Shown here: piece by piece, positions 34,679 through 43,998 of the stretch
Layout of the letters: every line of letters begins with the position of its first letter
Numbering within the stretch: the first letter of the stretch is position 1
Source of the DNA: Erythrobacter sp. 3-20A1M
Lineage (GTDB): Bacteria > Pseudomonadota > Alphaproteobacteria > Sphingomonadales > Sphingomonadaceae
DNA: 64,000 nucleotides
Reading direction: 5' to 3'
NCBI RefSeq assembly: GCF_018636735.1
Contig: NZ_CP045200.1
Coordinates: 558,001-622,000 of the forward strand
Program-made: the position numbers and the translations under genes
The notes under the pieces: generated by a model
Seen by the model: only the letters and a program-made list of their open reading frames with translations
Told to the model about the DNA's origin: nothing
Databases searched by the model: none

Positions 34679-35147
34679 CGCAACCCAATCCCCCGGCGAG
34701 GGCGGGCTCGGCACCGGCCGCGACGAAGTGCAATTCCGCTTCCGCGACGACGCGATGGCCGATCACGGATCGGTAACCGTCGACAGCTTCGTGGCTGCAG
34801 GCGGCGGCGCGGCGGTACGGATCGAACCCGGCGACGACGCGCGCGAGCTGTTGCCCCTGCTTGCCAAGCTAAAGCTGGTCGAGGTCAATTTTCCCAGCTT
34901 CGGCGACGGGCGCGGCTATTCCGCCGCCCGCATCCTGCGCGAAGCAGGTTACACCGGAGAACTCCGCGCGGTGGGCGACGTGCTGGTCGACCAGATCGCC
35001 TATATGCGCCGCTGTGGCTTCGATGCCTTCGCGCCCGATCACCCGCTGGACGAGGCCGATGTCGAGGCGGCGCTTGCTCGTTTCCCGCACGTCTATCAGC
35101 CCGCCGCGGATCAGGCGCGCCCGATCTGGAGCCTGCGCCATCAATGA
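34671..35147 (+). CDS. DUF934 protein, sulfite-reduction operon
   Basis: The 158-residue product contains the DUF934 signature: LKLVEVNFPSFGDGRGYSAARILRE followed by GDVLVDQIAYMRRCGFDAF. The family is often labelled as a putative oxidoreductase needed for sulfite reduction, based on gene neighbourhood. ATG 34671 lies within the last codons of cysI (8-base overlap), and cysH begins one base after its stop, so it is firmly inside the operon. Confidence 0.88.
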   Translation: MADATQSPGEGGLGTGRDEVQFRFRDDAMADHGSVTVDSFVAAGGGAAVRIEPGDDARELLPLLAKLKLVEVNFPSFGDGRGYSAARILREAGYTGELRAVGDVLVDQIAYMRRCGFDAFAPDHPLDEADVEAALARFPHVYQPAADQARPIWSLRHQ

Positions 35148-35148
35148 G

Positions 35149-35922
35149 ATGCGCGCCATCGACCGGCTCGAGACGGGCCCGCGCTTTTCCGAAAGCGACG
35201 CGATTGCGCTGAACCGGCGCTTCCGCGCCGACGATTCGGCGGACATGTTGCGCGCGCTGGTCGATGAAGCCGCGGCCGGACACATCGCGCTCGTCTCCAG
35301 CTTCGGCGCGGAAAGCGCGGTGCTGCTGCATCTGGTGGCCGAGGTCGATCCATCGCTGCCCGTCCTGTTCCTAGATACCGGCAAGCATTTCGCCGAGACG
35401 CTTGCCTATCGCGATACGCTGGTCGATCATCTCGGCCTGACCGGCTTGCGCGTCCTGACGCCCGACCCGGCAGACATCGCCGCGCGCGACGAGAGCGGCC
35501 TGCGCTGGTCCTACGATCCCGATGGCTGCTGCGAATTGCGCAAGGTTCGCCCCCTCGCCCGCGCGCTGGCCGGTTTCGACGCCACGCTGACCGGGCGCAA
35601 GGCGTTCCAGAGCGGCACCCGTGCGAACCTGCCCCGGTTCGAGATCGACACGACCGACGCCGCGGGTCGGCTCAAGATCAATCCGCTGATCGATTGGGAT
35701 GCGGAGCGTATCGCCGCCTATATGGCGGAACACGAGCTGCCTGCGCATCCGCTAGTCGCCAAGGGTTTCCCCTCCATCGGCTGCTCGCCCTGCACCAGTG
35801 CGGTCGCTCCGGGCGAAGACCCCCGATCGGGGCGGTGGCAAGGCTGGGACAAGGTCGAATGCGGCATCCACACCGACGGCGAGGATGGCGGCGCGTCGTC
35901 CGGGCTGGAGCCGTTTCTCTAG
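35149..35922 (+). CDS. cysH: Adenylyl-sulfate (APS) / PAPS reductase
   Basis: The 257-residue product reduces activated sulfate to sulfite. The PP-loop region is VSSFGAESAVLLHLV, and VLFLDTGKHFAETLAY follows. It carries the pair C127-C128 and C212-x-x-C215 that bind a 4Fe-4S cluster, plus the catalytic C238 in KVECGIH. The extra cysteines mark the APS-using (assimilatory, iron-sulfur) type rather than the E. coli PAPS type. It closes the sulfite operon and ends one base from the convergent epimerase stop. Confidence 0.93.
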   Translation: MRAIDRLETGPRFSESDAIALNRRFRADDSADMLRALVDEAAAGHIALVSSFGAESAVLLHLVAEVDPSLPVLFLDTGKHFAETLAYRDTLVDHLGLTGLRVLTPDPADIAARDESGLRWSYDPDGCCELRKVRPLARALAGFDATLTGRKAFQSGTRANLPRFEIDTTDAAGRLKINPLIDWDAERIAAYMAEHELPAHPLVAKGFPSIGCSPCTSAVAPGEDPRSGRWQGWDKVECGIHTDGEDGGASSGLEPFL

Positions 35923-35923
35923 G

Positions 35924-36832
35924 CTAGAGCCAGCCCTGCTCGCGATACCAGCGCGCGGTGGCCGCGAGGCCGGACATGGTCGCGATCTCAGGCGTCCAGA
36001 GCCGTTCGGGGACAGCCCGCTCGCGCGCCGCCACCCAATCGCGGTGGACGAGATAGCCGACGCGGTCCGGGGTCAACCGCGCCTGCGTTCCGCGCATTGC
36101 CAAATCGAGGCGCGCGCCCAGTTCCATGAGCGGTCGCGGCAGGTTCAGGCCGACGACCCAGTGGCCCGTTGCCTTCCCGATTGCGTGGGCCAGCTCGCCA
36201 TGGGTCCATCCGCCCTTACGCCCGTCGTCGGGCTCCAGGATTTCACCCCTCGCCCCTTCGCCGCGCGGGATCAGTGCGATCAACAGTCGAGCCAGATCGT
36301 CCACATGGATCAGCGAGCTACGGCCCGCCGGCGGCAGGGGCAGGACATGCCATTTCGCGGCCCGGAACATCTGCAGATAGTCGACGTCGCGCGGGCCATA
36401 GACGCCAGGGGGGCGCACGATCGTCCATTCCATGTCGCTGCTCGCGACGATTTTCTCAGCCCGGCGTTTTGACGCACCATAGGCCGACAACTCGGGTTCG
36501 CGTGCGGCGAGCGAGGAGACCAGAACGAAGCGCCGCACCCCCGCTTCGCGCGCCGCCTTGACGATGTTGAACGTCCCCTCGGCATTGGCGATCTGGAAGT
36601 GTTCGGGCCGCGTACCGCTGGTCAGCCCGGCGATATGGATGACCGTCTCGGCCCCTTTCAACAGGTCCTCGAGCGCGAAACCGTCGGTCAGACTACCCTC
36701 GATCCATTCGAACCCGGGTCGGTCCGCGGGTGGCGTGCGGGCGAGGACGCGCGCGCCGGTCCCCTCGGCCGCCAGCCGGTCGAGCAATGCCTGTCCGACG
36801 AAGCCGGTCCCGCCGGTGATCGCCAGCGTCAC
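35924..36832 (-). CDS. NAD(P)-dependent epimerase/dehydratase (complex I NDUFA9-like SDR)
   Basis: The 302-residue protein is an extended SDR with TLAITGGTGFVGQALLDRL (NAD site, 2-20), VSSLAAREPELSAYGASKRRAE (the YxxxK pair) and VRPPGVYGPRDVDYL. It starts at GTG 36832, overlapping the proB stop by 4 bases (GTGA). The resemblance is to NAD-epimerases annotated as nucleoside-diphosphate-sugar epimerases or NDUFA9 homologues; the substrate is not determinable. It forms an operon with proB. Confidence 0.82.
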   Translation of the reverse strand: MTLAITGGTGFVGQALLDRLAAEGTGARVLARTPPADRPGFEWIEGSLTDGFALEDLLKGAETVIHIAGLTSGTRPEHFQIANAEGTFNIVKAAREAGVRRFVLVSSLAAREPELSAYGASKRRAEKIVASSDMEWTIVRPPGVYGPRDVDYLQMFRAAKWHVLPLPPAGRSSLIHVDDLARLLIALIPRGEGARGEILEPDDGRKGGWTHGELAHAIGKATGHWVVGLNLPRPLMELGARLDLAMRGTQARLTPDRVGYLVHRDWVAARERAVPERLWTPEIATMSGLAATARWYREQGWL

Positions 36833-37950
36833 AGCAGCACCAGATGGTCGCGGTGAATGACCGCGGAGCGGGGCGCATGGCCGAGCGCGGTGGACTGATC
36901 CTCCGCCCGCAGCCCCATGATCGCACGACAGGCGGCGGCGTCGTATTCGACCAGCCCCTGCGCGATCGCCCGACCCGACGCGCTGGCCACGCGAACCAGA
37001 TCGCCGCGCCCGAAATCTCCCTCGACCGCCACGATCCCGGCGGCCAGCAGGCTGGCGCTGGTCGTCAGCGCGCGCGCGCAGCCCTCGTCCACCGTCAGCG
37101 TGCCTGCCGGCGCGATGCGACCGCCCAGCCATCCCTTGCGCGCCGCGGCCCCTTGGCCGGGCAGGAAGAGCGTCCCGATCCCGTCGTCCAGCGCGCGCGC
37201 GATCGGGGCGCCCTCGCGCCCATTGCCGATGGCGAGCGCGATCCCGGCGCGGGTCGCGATCTGGGCCGCGGCGATCTTCGCCTGCATCCCGCCCGAGCCG
37301 AGCCCGGAACCCGAGCGGTCGCTGGCCATGGCGCGGATCGTCTCGTCGATCGTCTCCACCACCGACAGGCGTGTCGCGCCCGCTTCCCGTGGATCGCGGT
37401 CGTAGAGCCCGTCGACATCGGATAGCAGCAGCACCGCATCGGCACCGGCCGCCTGCGCGACCCGGGCGGCAAGCCGGTCGTTGTCGCCGAAGCGGATTTC
37501 CTCGGTCGCGACGCTGTCGTTCTCGTTCACCACCGGCACCGCGCCCAGCTCCAGCAGCCGATCCAGCGTGGCGGAGGCGTTGAGATAGCGCCGCCGGTCT
37601 TCCAGATCGCCCAGCGTCACCAGCATCTGAGCCGCGGCGAGACCGTGCGCGTCCAGCGCTTTGTCCCAAAGTCGTGCGAGCGCGAGCTGCCCGCGCGATG
37701 CAGCGGCCTGCGCATCCGCCAGCGTCGCGCGCCCGCCCCGCTCCAGCCCGAACTGCGCCGCGCCCAGCGCGATCGCTCCGGAGCTGACCACGACGACCTG
37801 CTGGCCGCTCTCGCGCATGGCGGCGATTTCCCCGGCGAGCGCCCGCAGCCAGGCGGCGCGCGGCTCACCGCGCTCGACCAGCAGGGCACTGCCGATCTTC
37901 AGCACGACACGGCGCACGCGGCGCAGGTCCTCAAGGGTGGCGATCGCCAT
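36829..37950 (-). CDS. proB: Glutamate 5-kinase
   Basis: ProB phosphorylates glutamate, the first step of proline synthesis. The 373-residue product has the amino-acid kinase core (VVLKIGSALL, VVSSGAIALGAAQFGL, VPVVNENDSVATEEIRFGDNDRLAARVA, GSGLGSGGMQAKIAAAQIATRAGI). A C-terminal PUA domain runs from about 280 (GTLTVDEGCARAL, GIVAVEGDFGRGDLVRV). Length is normal for the PUA form. proA is not in this window. It lies 35 bases after the obgE start on the same strand. Confidence 0.95.
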   Translation of the reverse strand: MAIATLEDLRRVRRVVLKIGSALLVERGEPRAAWLRALAGEIAAMRESGQQVVVVSSGAIALGAAQFGLERGGRATLADAQAAASRGQLALARLWDKALDAHGLAAAQMLVTLGDLEDRRRYLNASATLDRLLELGAVPVVNENDSVATEEIRFGDNDRLAARVAQAAGADAVLLLSDVDGLYDRDPREAGATRLSVVETIDETIRAMASDRSGSGLGSGGMQAKIAAAQIATRAGIALAIGNGREGAPIARALDDGIGTLFLPGQGAAARKGWLGGRIAPAGTLTVDEGCARALTTSASLLAAGIVAVEGDFGRGDLVRVASASGRAIAQGLVEYDAAACRAIMGLRAEDQSTALGHAPRSAVIHRDHLVLL

Positions 37951-37985
37951 CTATCCTCGCGTCTAGAGTCCGCGCGGCGGTCGCG

Positions 37986-39074
<1,089 letters not shown>

Positions 39075-39212
39075 TTACGCCAGCGCCGGGGTACTTGTTT
39101 TCGCCTAAAGCGCCGACAGCGCCAGCCAGTCCTCCGGCTATCCTCGCACCTGTCGGAACTGCGGATGGCCCGTCGGCCCCGAAAATCCAGGACTTGCTCG
39201 AAGATAAAAACC

Positions 39213-39288
<76 letters not shown>

Positions 39289-39307
39289 GTTCCAGGTTTT
39301 CCAGGCG

Positions 39308-39325
39308 GCGGGAGCAGTCTCCCGC
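39308..39325 (-). terminator. Short hairpin between the polyproline lipoprotein and tRNA-Ala
   Basis: GCGGGAG (39308-39314) and CTCCCGC (39319-39325) form a perfect 7-bp stem with a 4-base loop, about 70 bases past the lipoprotein stop on the leftward strand. No clear U-tract follows, so terminator function is uncertain. Confidence 0.35.
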
Positions 39326-39393
39326 ATTGCCAAGGAGGGCGCCCTTAGCGAATGCGGAGAGGTGCTGCAAAGGGTTTTTGCCGCGAATTCCTG

Positions 39394-40449
39394 CTACTGG
39401 CCGAGCGGCTGGCCCTGCATCGCGGGTTCTTCCTCACCATCCGTCGATCCGTTTGCCGGATCCTCGCCTGGGAGGGTCAGCGACGGGCCTGCCTGCGCCT
39501 GCGGCGCGGCAGCCTCGCCGGGCAATGCCAGCGCGGGTGTCGCATCGCTCGCGGCAGGCTCCGCGGGCGTTTCGGCCATGACCGTTGCACCGGGGGCTGG
39601 TGCCTGCGTGGCACGGGGATAGGCTTCGCTCGCCAGCGGGGTGGTCGGGCTTTCCCCCGGTGCAATAGTAGGCTGGGCAGGCGCAACCGTATCCGCCGAA
39701 GCGAGTCCGGTTCCGGTCGCCCCCATACCCGGTGTGGCGACACCTGTATCGTTGCTGGTGAAGACGACCGCGGACTGTACGGTCTCCGGCGCATACCGTG
39801 CGTCCCATTGCGCCACAGCCACGCGATAACTCTCGAATGCGCTGAAGAACTTCTCGAACGCGGCCTGGATCTGCGGCAGCGCACCTGCCGCGAAGGCATC
39901 CAGCGACCCGGGGGCAACGGACAGCGCGGATTGGCTGATCTGCATGGCCGCGTCGCAGAAATACTCCTGCGCCGGCGGCATCGCGAAATAGTTGTAGACC
40001 CGGGTGTTGTAGCTGTCCTGTGCTGCGCGTGCCTCGCGCACGGTGTCGTACCGTTCGCGGAATTCCTTCTCCACCGCCGTGTTGGTGGCGCGCAGCGGCT
40101 TCTCGAAATTCTTGAGGAAGATCGTGTAGTTCGGGATCATCGCGGCATATTGCGGATCGACGCAATTGAGCGCTGCGACGTTGAGCGCAGAACGCAGGTT
40201 CCACGTCACCTGGGCTTGCGAGATATCGCTATTGACCGTCTGGCGCACCCCGTTGGGCCCGACCGGCGGGATCAGCATCGTGGCGGCTGCGCCCAGGGGC
40301 GGCGTGGGACGCGGCGGGATCACCACCGGGGGGGGCGGCGGCGGCGGCGGGGGCGGAGGAGGCGGCGGGGGCGTGGCGCACGCGGCCAGCGCGGCGAGAC
40401 CGGCCAGCGCAACGATGAGGCGGGATGCGCGTGACAGTTCGGAATTCAT
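39394..40449 (-). CDS. Lipoprotein with a 15-proline stretch, unknown function
   Basis: The 351-residue product has a signal peptide with lipobox (LIVALAGLAALAAC, Cys24), directly followed by a run of 15 prolines. A helical domain of about 150 residues (about 70-225, VTWNLRSALNVAALNCVDPQYAAMIPNYTIFLKNFEKPL) comes next, then a long Pro/Ala/Gly-rich tail. ATG 40447-40449 is chosen so that the lipobox is correctly placed; GGAGGG lies upstream. The proline run would be a rigid rod spanning from the membrane. I do not recognise the family. Confidence 0.75.
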   Translation of the reverse strand: MNSELSRASRLIVALAGLAALAACATPPPPPPPPPPPPPPPVVIPPRPTPPLGAAATMLIPPVGPNGVRQTVNSDISQAQVTWNLRSALNVAALNCVDPQYAAMIPNYTIFLKNFEKPLRATNTAVEKEFRERYDTVREARAAQDSYNTRVYNYFAMPPAQEYFCDAAMQISQSALSVAPGSLDAFAAGALPQIQAAFEKFFSAFESYRVAVAQWDARYAPETVQSAVVFTSNDTGVATPGMGATGTGLASADTVAPAQPTIAPGESPTTPLASEAYPRATQAPAPGATVMAETPAEPAASDATPALALPGEAAAPQAQAGPSLTLPGEDPANGSTDGEEEPAMQGQPLGQ

Positions 40450-40548
40450 AAAAATCGGGGCTCCCTCCGGCAATGCCGTTTTGTCTATTGCCGGGGGCAT
40501 GGCCCGGCGCTGAATGGGCACCCTAATCGCTTGGTCCGGATATGAAAA

Positions 40549-40578
40549 TGCCCGGAATGCGCTTGGGCACTCCGGGCA
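40549..40578 (-). terminator. Intrinsic terminator of the Bax-inhibitor-like gene
   Basis: TGCCCGGA (40549-40556) and TCCGGGCA (40571-40578) form an 8-bp stem extended by a TGC/GCA pair inside. On the leftward strand it is followed by TTTTC. It lies 57 bases past the stop at 40635. Confidence 0.75.
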
Positions 40579-40634
40579 CGATGAACTGAGTCTTTCCTGC
40601 CGCAGTCCGTTGGACCGCGAGCATCAGGCGTGGA

Positions 40635-41381
40635 TCAACCGCGCGAGTTGCCCATGAAGCGAAGCAGGAAAAGGAACATGTTGATGAAGTCGAGATAGAG
40701 GTTCAGCGCCCCCATGATCACGACCTTGTCCATCATCTGCGTCCCGCGCACCTGGCTGTAAATCGCCTTCAGCTTCTGCGTATCGTAGGCGGTGAGGCCA
40801 GCGAAGATCAGCACACCGAGGAAGCTGATCGCCCACATCAGGCCGGTCGACTGCAGGAACATATTGATGACCGAAGCGATGATCAGGCCGATCACACCCA
40901 TGATCAGGAAGCTGCCCATGCCCGACAGGTCGCGCTGGGTGGTGTAGCCGTAGAGGCTGAGCCCCGCGAACGCGCCCGCCGTGGCGAAGAACGTCGCCGC
41001 GATCGAACCGCCGGTATAGACCAGGAAAATGGTCGACAGCGACAGACCCATCAGGAACGCGAAGCCCCAATAGAGCGCCTGCAGCGTCGTCTTCGAGAAC
41101 TTGTTCATGCCGAAGCTCATCGCGAAAACGATCGCAAGCGGCGACAGCGCGACCAGCCACATCAGCGGGCCACTGGCGAAGGTGTACGCGAGGCCGCTGC
41201 GCGCGGTGAGCAGCGCAACGACGCCGGTCAGCAGCACGGCCGAGGCCATGTAGTTGTAGATCGAGAGCATGTACTTGCGCAGACCCGCGTCGAAGGTCGT
41301 GCGCGATGCGACGTCGCTCCCCGCGCGCGGTACGGCGCGGAAGCCGCCTTGCGTTCGTTGCGGGTCGTTCCAATCGGCCAT
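40635..41381 (-). CDS. Bax inhibitor-1/YccA family membrane protein
   Basis: The 248-residue product is a seven-helix integral membrane protein of the TMBIM/YccA-YbhL family. It has a soluble N-terminus of about 35 residues, a first helix YMASAVLLTGVVALLTA, and the family stretches FGMNKFSKTTLQALYWGFAFLMGLSLS and ILIFAGLTAYDTQKLKAIY with the conserved Asp. Members act as pH-sensitive leak channels or modulate FtsH in E. coli; which applies here is unknown. It is a single-gene unit with its own promoter and terminator. Confidence 0.93.
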   Translation of the reverse strand: MADWNDPQRTQGGFRAVPRAGSDVASRTTFDAGLRKYMLSIYNYMASAVLLTGVVALLTARSGLAYTFASGPLMWLVALSPLAIVFAMSFGMNKFSKTTLQALYWGFAFLMGLSLSTIFLVYTGGSIAATFFATAGAFAGLSLYGYTTQRDLSGMGSFLIMGVIGLIIASVINMFLQSTGLMWAISFLGVLIFAGLTAYDTQKLKAIYSQVRGTQMMDKVVIMGALNLYLDFINMFLFLLRFMGNSRG

Positions 41382-41440
41382 GTCTAAGTCCTACTCCTCA
41401 AGATCGCGCGAGTGGCGGATTGCCCCTGCGCTGTCAGTCG

Positions 41441-41469
41441 AATATCGGGCGTATCCGCCGGAAATTCAA
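41441..41469 (-). promoter_or_regulatory. Probable promoter of the Bax-inhibitor-like gene
   Basis: On the minus strand TTGAAT (41464-41469) and GATATT (41441-41446) are 17 bases apart, giving a start near 41434 and a leader of about 52 bases. A ybhL leader RNA motif has been described in alphaproteobacteria; I could not test for it. Confidence 0.4.
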
Positions 41470-41534
41470 GCTTCGTGAGGCAGAAATGCCACGCCCGCCA
41501 TTAACCATCGCTGAGTGGCGGGAAAGCGCCCTGC

Positions 41535-42047
41535 TCAGGCCTCTCCCAGCGCGTCGATCAGCGCCGCTTCCAGTGCTTCGCGCGGGGGCTTGTCGCTCCA
41601 CAAAAGGAACTGGAAAGCAGGATAGAACCGGTCGCATTCCTCGACCGCAGTTTCGACCATCGCCTGCGCCTGCGCCAGCGTCAGGGTGTTGTCGTCTCCC
41701 AGCATCGCCCCGTGCCGATAGACCAGGATTCCGCCATCGGACCAGATATCGAAATGGCCGAGCCAGAGCTGCTCGTTGATCAGCGCCAGCAATTCGTGCG
41801 CTCCGGCTCGTTTGTCGGCCGCGACACGGATGTCGGGCAGGCACAGCAATTGCAGGACCCGGTCGTGCCCGCGCCAGATCGCGCGCAGTTGATAGGTCGA
41901 CCAGGCCCCCTTGATCTCACCGGCGAAATCGTCGGTCTCGCTGGCGGCGATATGCCATCCGCGCGCGTCGAACAGCGCGGCGAGCATCTCCATCGGCGGG
42001 GCGTCGTCGGCCAGCAGGGCGGCGTTAGCGAGCATGGGATTTACCAT
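41535..42047 (-). CDS. YbjN domain protein
   Basis: The 170-residue product has the YbjN/type III secretion chaperone-like fold pattern: PMEMLAALFDARGWHIAASE, then LQLLCLPDIRVAADKRAGAHELLALINEQLWLGHFDIW and a long C-terminal helix region QAMVETAVEECDRFYPAFQFLLW. This family is common in alphaproteobacteria, frequently near proC or obg-type housekeeping genes; no precise function is known. The start is ATG 42045-42047, with ATG 42035 as an alternative. A stem CCCGCCA/TGGCGGG (41494-41522) follows it. Confidence 0.85.
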   Translation of the reverse strand: MVNPMLANAALLADDAPPMEMLAALFDARGWHIAASETDDFAGEIKGAWSTYQLRAIWRGHDRVLQLLCLPDIRVAADKRAGAHELLALINEQLWLGHFDIWSDGGILVYRHGAMLGDDNTLTLAQAQAMVETAVEECDRFYPAFQFLLWSDKPPREALEAALIDALGEA

Positions 42048-42184
42048 AGCGATCGGGCATGGCCGCTACATCGCTTGCCGACCCCTCCGCTGGCAACCTG
42101 GCGAGGCCATCGCGGCTGGGGAAATTCGCCCTTCCCTGTGAAAACCATGTGCACAGCTTTCCGGGGAAAACCGGTTCTATTCCC

Positions 42185-43915
42185 CTAGCTTAGCGGGGCG
42201 ATCTCCTCGCCCGCCCGACTGGTGAAGAGGAAGCCGTCGATCCCCGCTTCCTTTAGTTCGTCGAGCGCGGCGTCGGCTTCCTTGCGGCTGGTGTAAGGAC
42301 CCGCGAGCAAGCGATTGGCCTCGCCCCAGGGGGCCGTGAACGGGCCCTTCCCGTCGAGGACCTTGCCCGCCTTCTTCGTGAAGCGTCGCCAATCCCATCC
42401 CAGCGCATCGCGATCCTTCCCGGTCGCGACCTGCACCCAGATTCGGCTGGGATTCACTGGCTTGGCCGGTTTGGGCGGCTCCGCCTTTGCGGCCGGTTCG
42501 GGTTCGGGTGCCGCCGCGACCTCGCGGCGGACCTTGATCCGCGTGATGTCGACCGCGTTTCCGGGCCGGGCGCGAATCGGGTCGGCAGGCAGAGTGAGAT
42601 CGGCGAAGGCGCTCGCCACGCTGGCGGCTGGAGCCGGCGCAGATGCCGGTGCGGACGTGGGACTCGGCGCAGGCTCCGTCGATGCCGACCGACCGGTCTG
42701 GGCGAGCGGCGTATCGGGCACCTTGCTGAGATCGAAGCGAGGCGCGGAGGGGGCGCTCGCGGCGACCGTCACCGCAGCAGGGGCCGGCGTTTCGTCGTCG
42801 GGCAAGATGAGAGCCCGCGCGGGCGCGGTGTTGGCCGAGGTAGTGGGCGGGACCGCGGCGGCGGTCACGGGCGGCAGTTCGCCGCGCGGTCGACCCGCTT
42901 CCGCCACGCGGACACCGGCCTGCGTGGTTTCGGCACGTGCCCGCTCGGGCTTGGACTTGGGCGCAGGGGCGGCCGCGAGCTTGCGCGCAGGCGTAGCGGC
43001 CTTGGCTGCCGGGGCAGCTTGCGTCACCGCCGGACCGAGCGGCGCGCCGCTGGGGCGCAGCCGAGCCTCGGCTGCTCCAAAGGATCCGGCGGCCGAGGCA
43101 ATGCGCGGATCGTCGCGTCCGATCTGCGTGGCGCGCGGAAACACGCCCAGGTTCGCGGCGGCGGCCTGCTGCGCCGCAGTCAGTTGCGGCATGTAGCGCA
43201 GATAGGGAGTCAGCTTGCGCGCGGTCTCGCGCGGCATTGCCGCTTCCAGGATTGCCACGGCGGCCTCGCCATCCCCCAGAATGGCCAGCCCGAACGCGCG
43301 CGCACGAAAGGCGGCGGGGTCCTGCAGGTCCAGCAGCGGACGCAGCGTCGATTCGAAGGCCGTCCGATCCCCGCCGATGGCATAGCTCAGGGCAAGGCGA
43401 CGCCTGACCTCGGGGTCGTCCGACAGGTCGAGCGCGGTATGGTAGTTACGCTGCGCGTCCTTCCCCGCACCGACGAGATCGTAGGCCAGGCCCCGCTCCC
43501 CAGCGAGGCGCGTGATGGCAACGCCCGCGCGCTCCGCCTCGTCGAACAGGCGCAGTGCCTCGACCGGGCGTTGCTGGCGCGCATAGGCCGCGGCAAACCC
43601 CGCCTTGATCCGCGCATCCTGGGGCGAGAGTTCCTGCGCACGACCGAAGAACCCGAGCGCGGCATCGGTGTCGCCCAGTTCGAGCGAGGCGACCCCGGCA
43701 TCGATCAGCGCGGTGACGTCCTTCGTATCCTGCGCCAGCCGCGAAAGCGCCCGGGTAAGATCGGCGGAAGTCTGCGCGGGAAGCGGCTGCACGACCTCGC
43801 GGCTGACCATCCGAGTCTGCGCATGCGCCGGGATGGCCACACCCGCCACGGTCAGCGCCAGCGCCACCGGTGCCAGCGCGAAGGGAGTTGGGAACGCTCG
43901 GATCATGAATCGCAT
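42185..43915 (-). CDS. TPR and SPOR domain protein
   Basis: The 576-residue product has a signal peptide (IRAFPTPFALAPVALALTVAGVAIPAHA). A set of TPR-like helices spans about 50-220 (VTALIDAGVASLELGDTDAALGFFGRAQELSP). A long Ala/Pro-rich linker follows, and a C-terminal SPOR domain at about 495-576 (RIWVQVATGKDRDALGWDWRRF, AGPYTSRKEADAALDELK). SPOR domains bind denuded glycan at division sites, so with ftsZ just upstream on the same strand a role in septation or wall remodelling is likely. ATG 43915 is used; 43906 is also possible. Confidence 0.85.
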   Translation of the reverse strand: MRFMIRAFPTPFALAPVALALTVAGVAIPAHAQTRMVSREVVQPLPAQTSADLTRALSRLAQDTKDVTALIDAGVASLELGDTDAALGFFGRAQELSPQDARIKAGFAAAYARQQRPVEALRLFDEAERAGVAITRLAGERGLAYDLVGAGKDAQRNYHTALDLSDDPEVRRRLALSYAIGGDRTAFESTLRPLLDLQDPAAFRARAFGLAILGDGEAAVAILEAAMPRETARKLTPYLRYMPQLTAAQQAAAANLGVFPRATQIGRDDPRIASAAGSFGAAEARLRPSGAPLGPAVTQAAPAAKAATPARKLAAAPAPKSKPERARAETTQAGVRVAEAGRPRGELPPVTAAAVPPTTSANTAPARALILPDDETPAPAAVTVAASAPSAPRFDLSKVPDTPLAQTGRSASTEPAPSPTSAPASAPAPAASVASAFADLTLPADPIRARPGNAVDITRIKVRREVAAAPEPEPAAKAEPPKPAKPVNPSRIWVQVATGKDRDALGWDWRRFTKKAGKVLDGKGPFTAPWGEANRLLAGPYTSRKEADAALDELKEAGIDGFLFTSRAGEEIAPLS

Positions 43916-43998
43916 ATGCCCCGACGCGTGTAGCGATACCACCTGAACGAAGCGGGAACGGGGCGACGGAGACCCGACAAGGCAGGCGGCTCGTCTCG

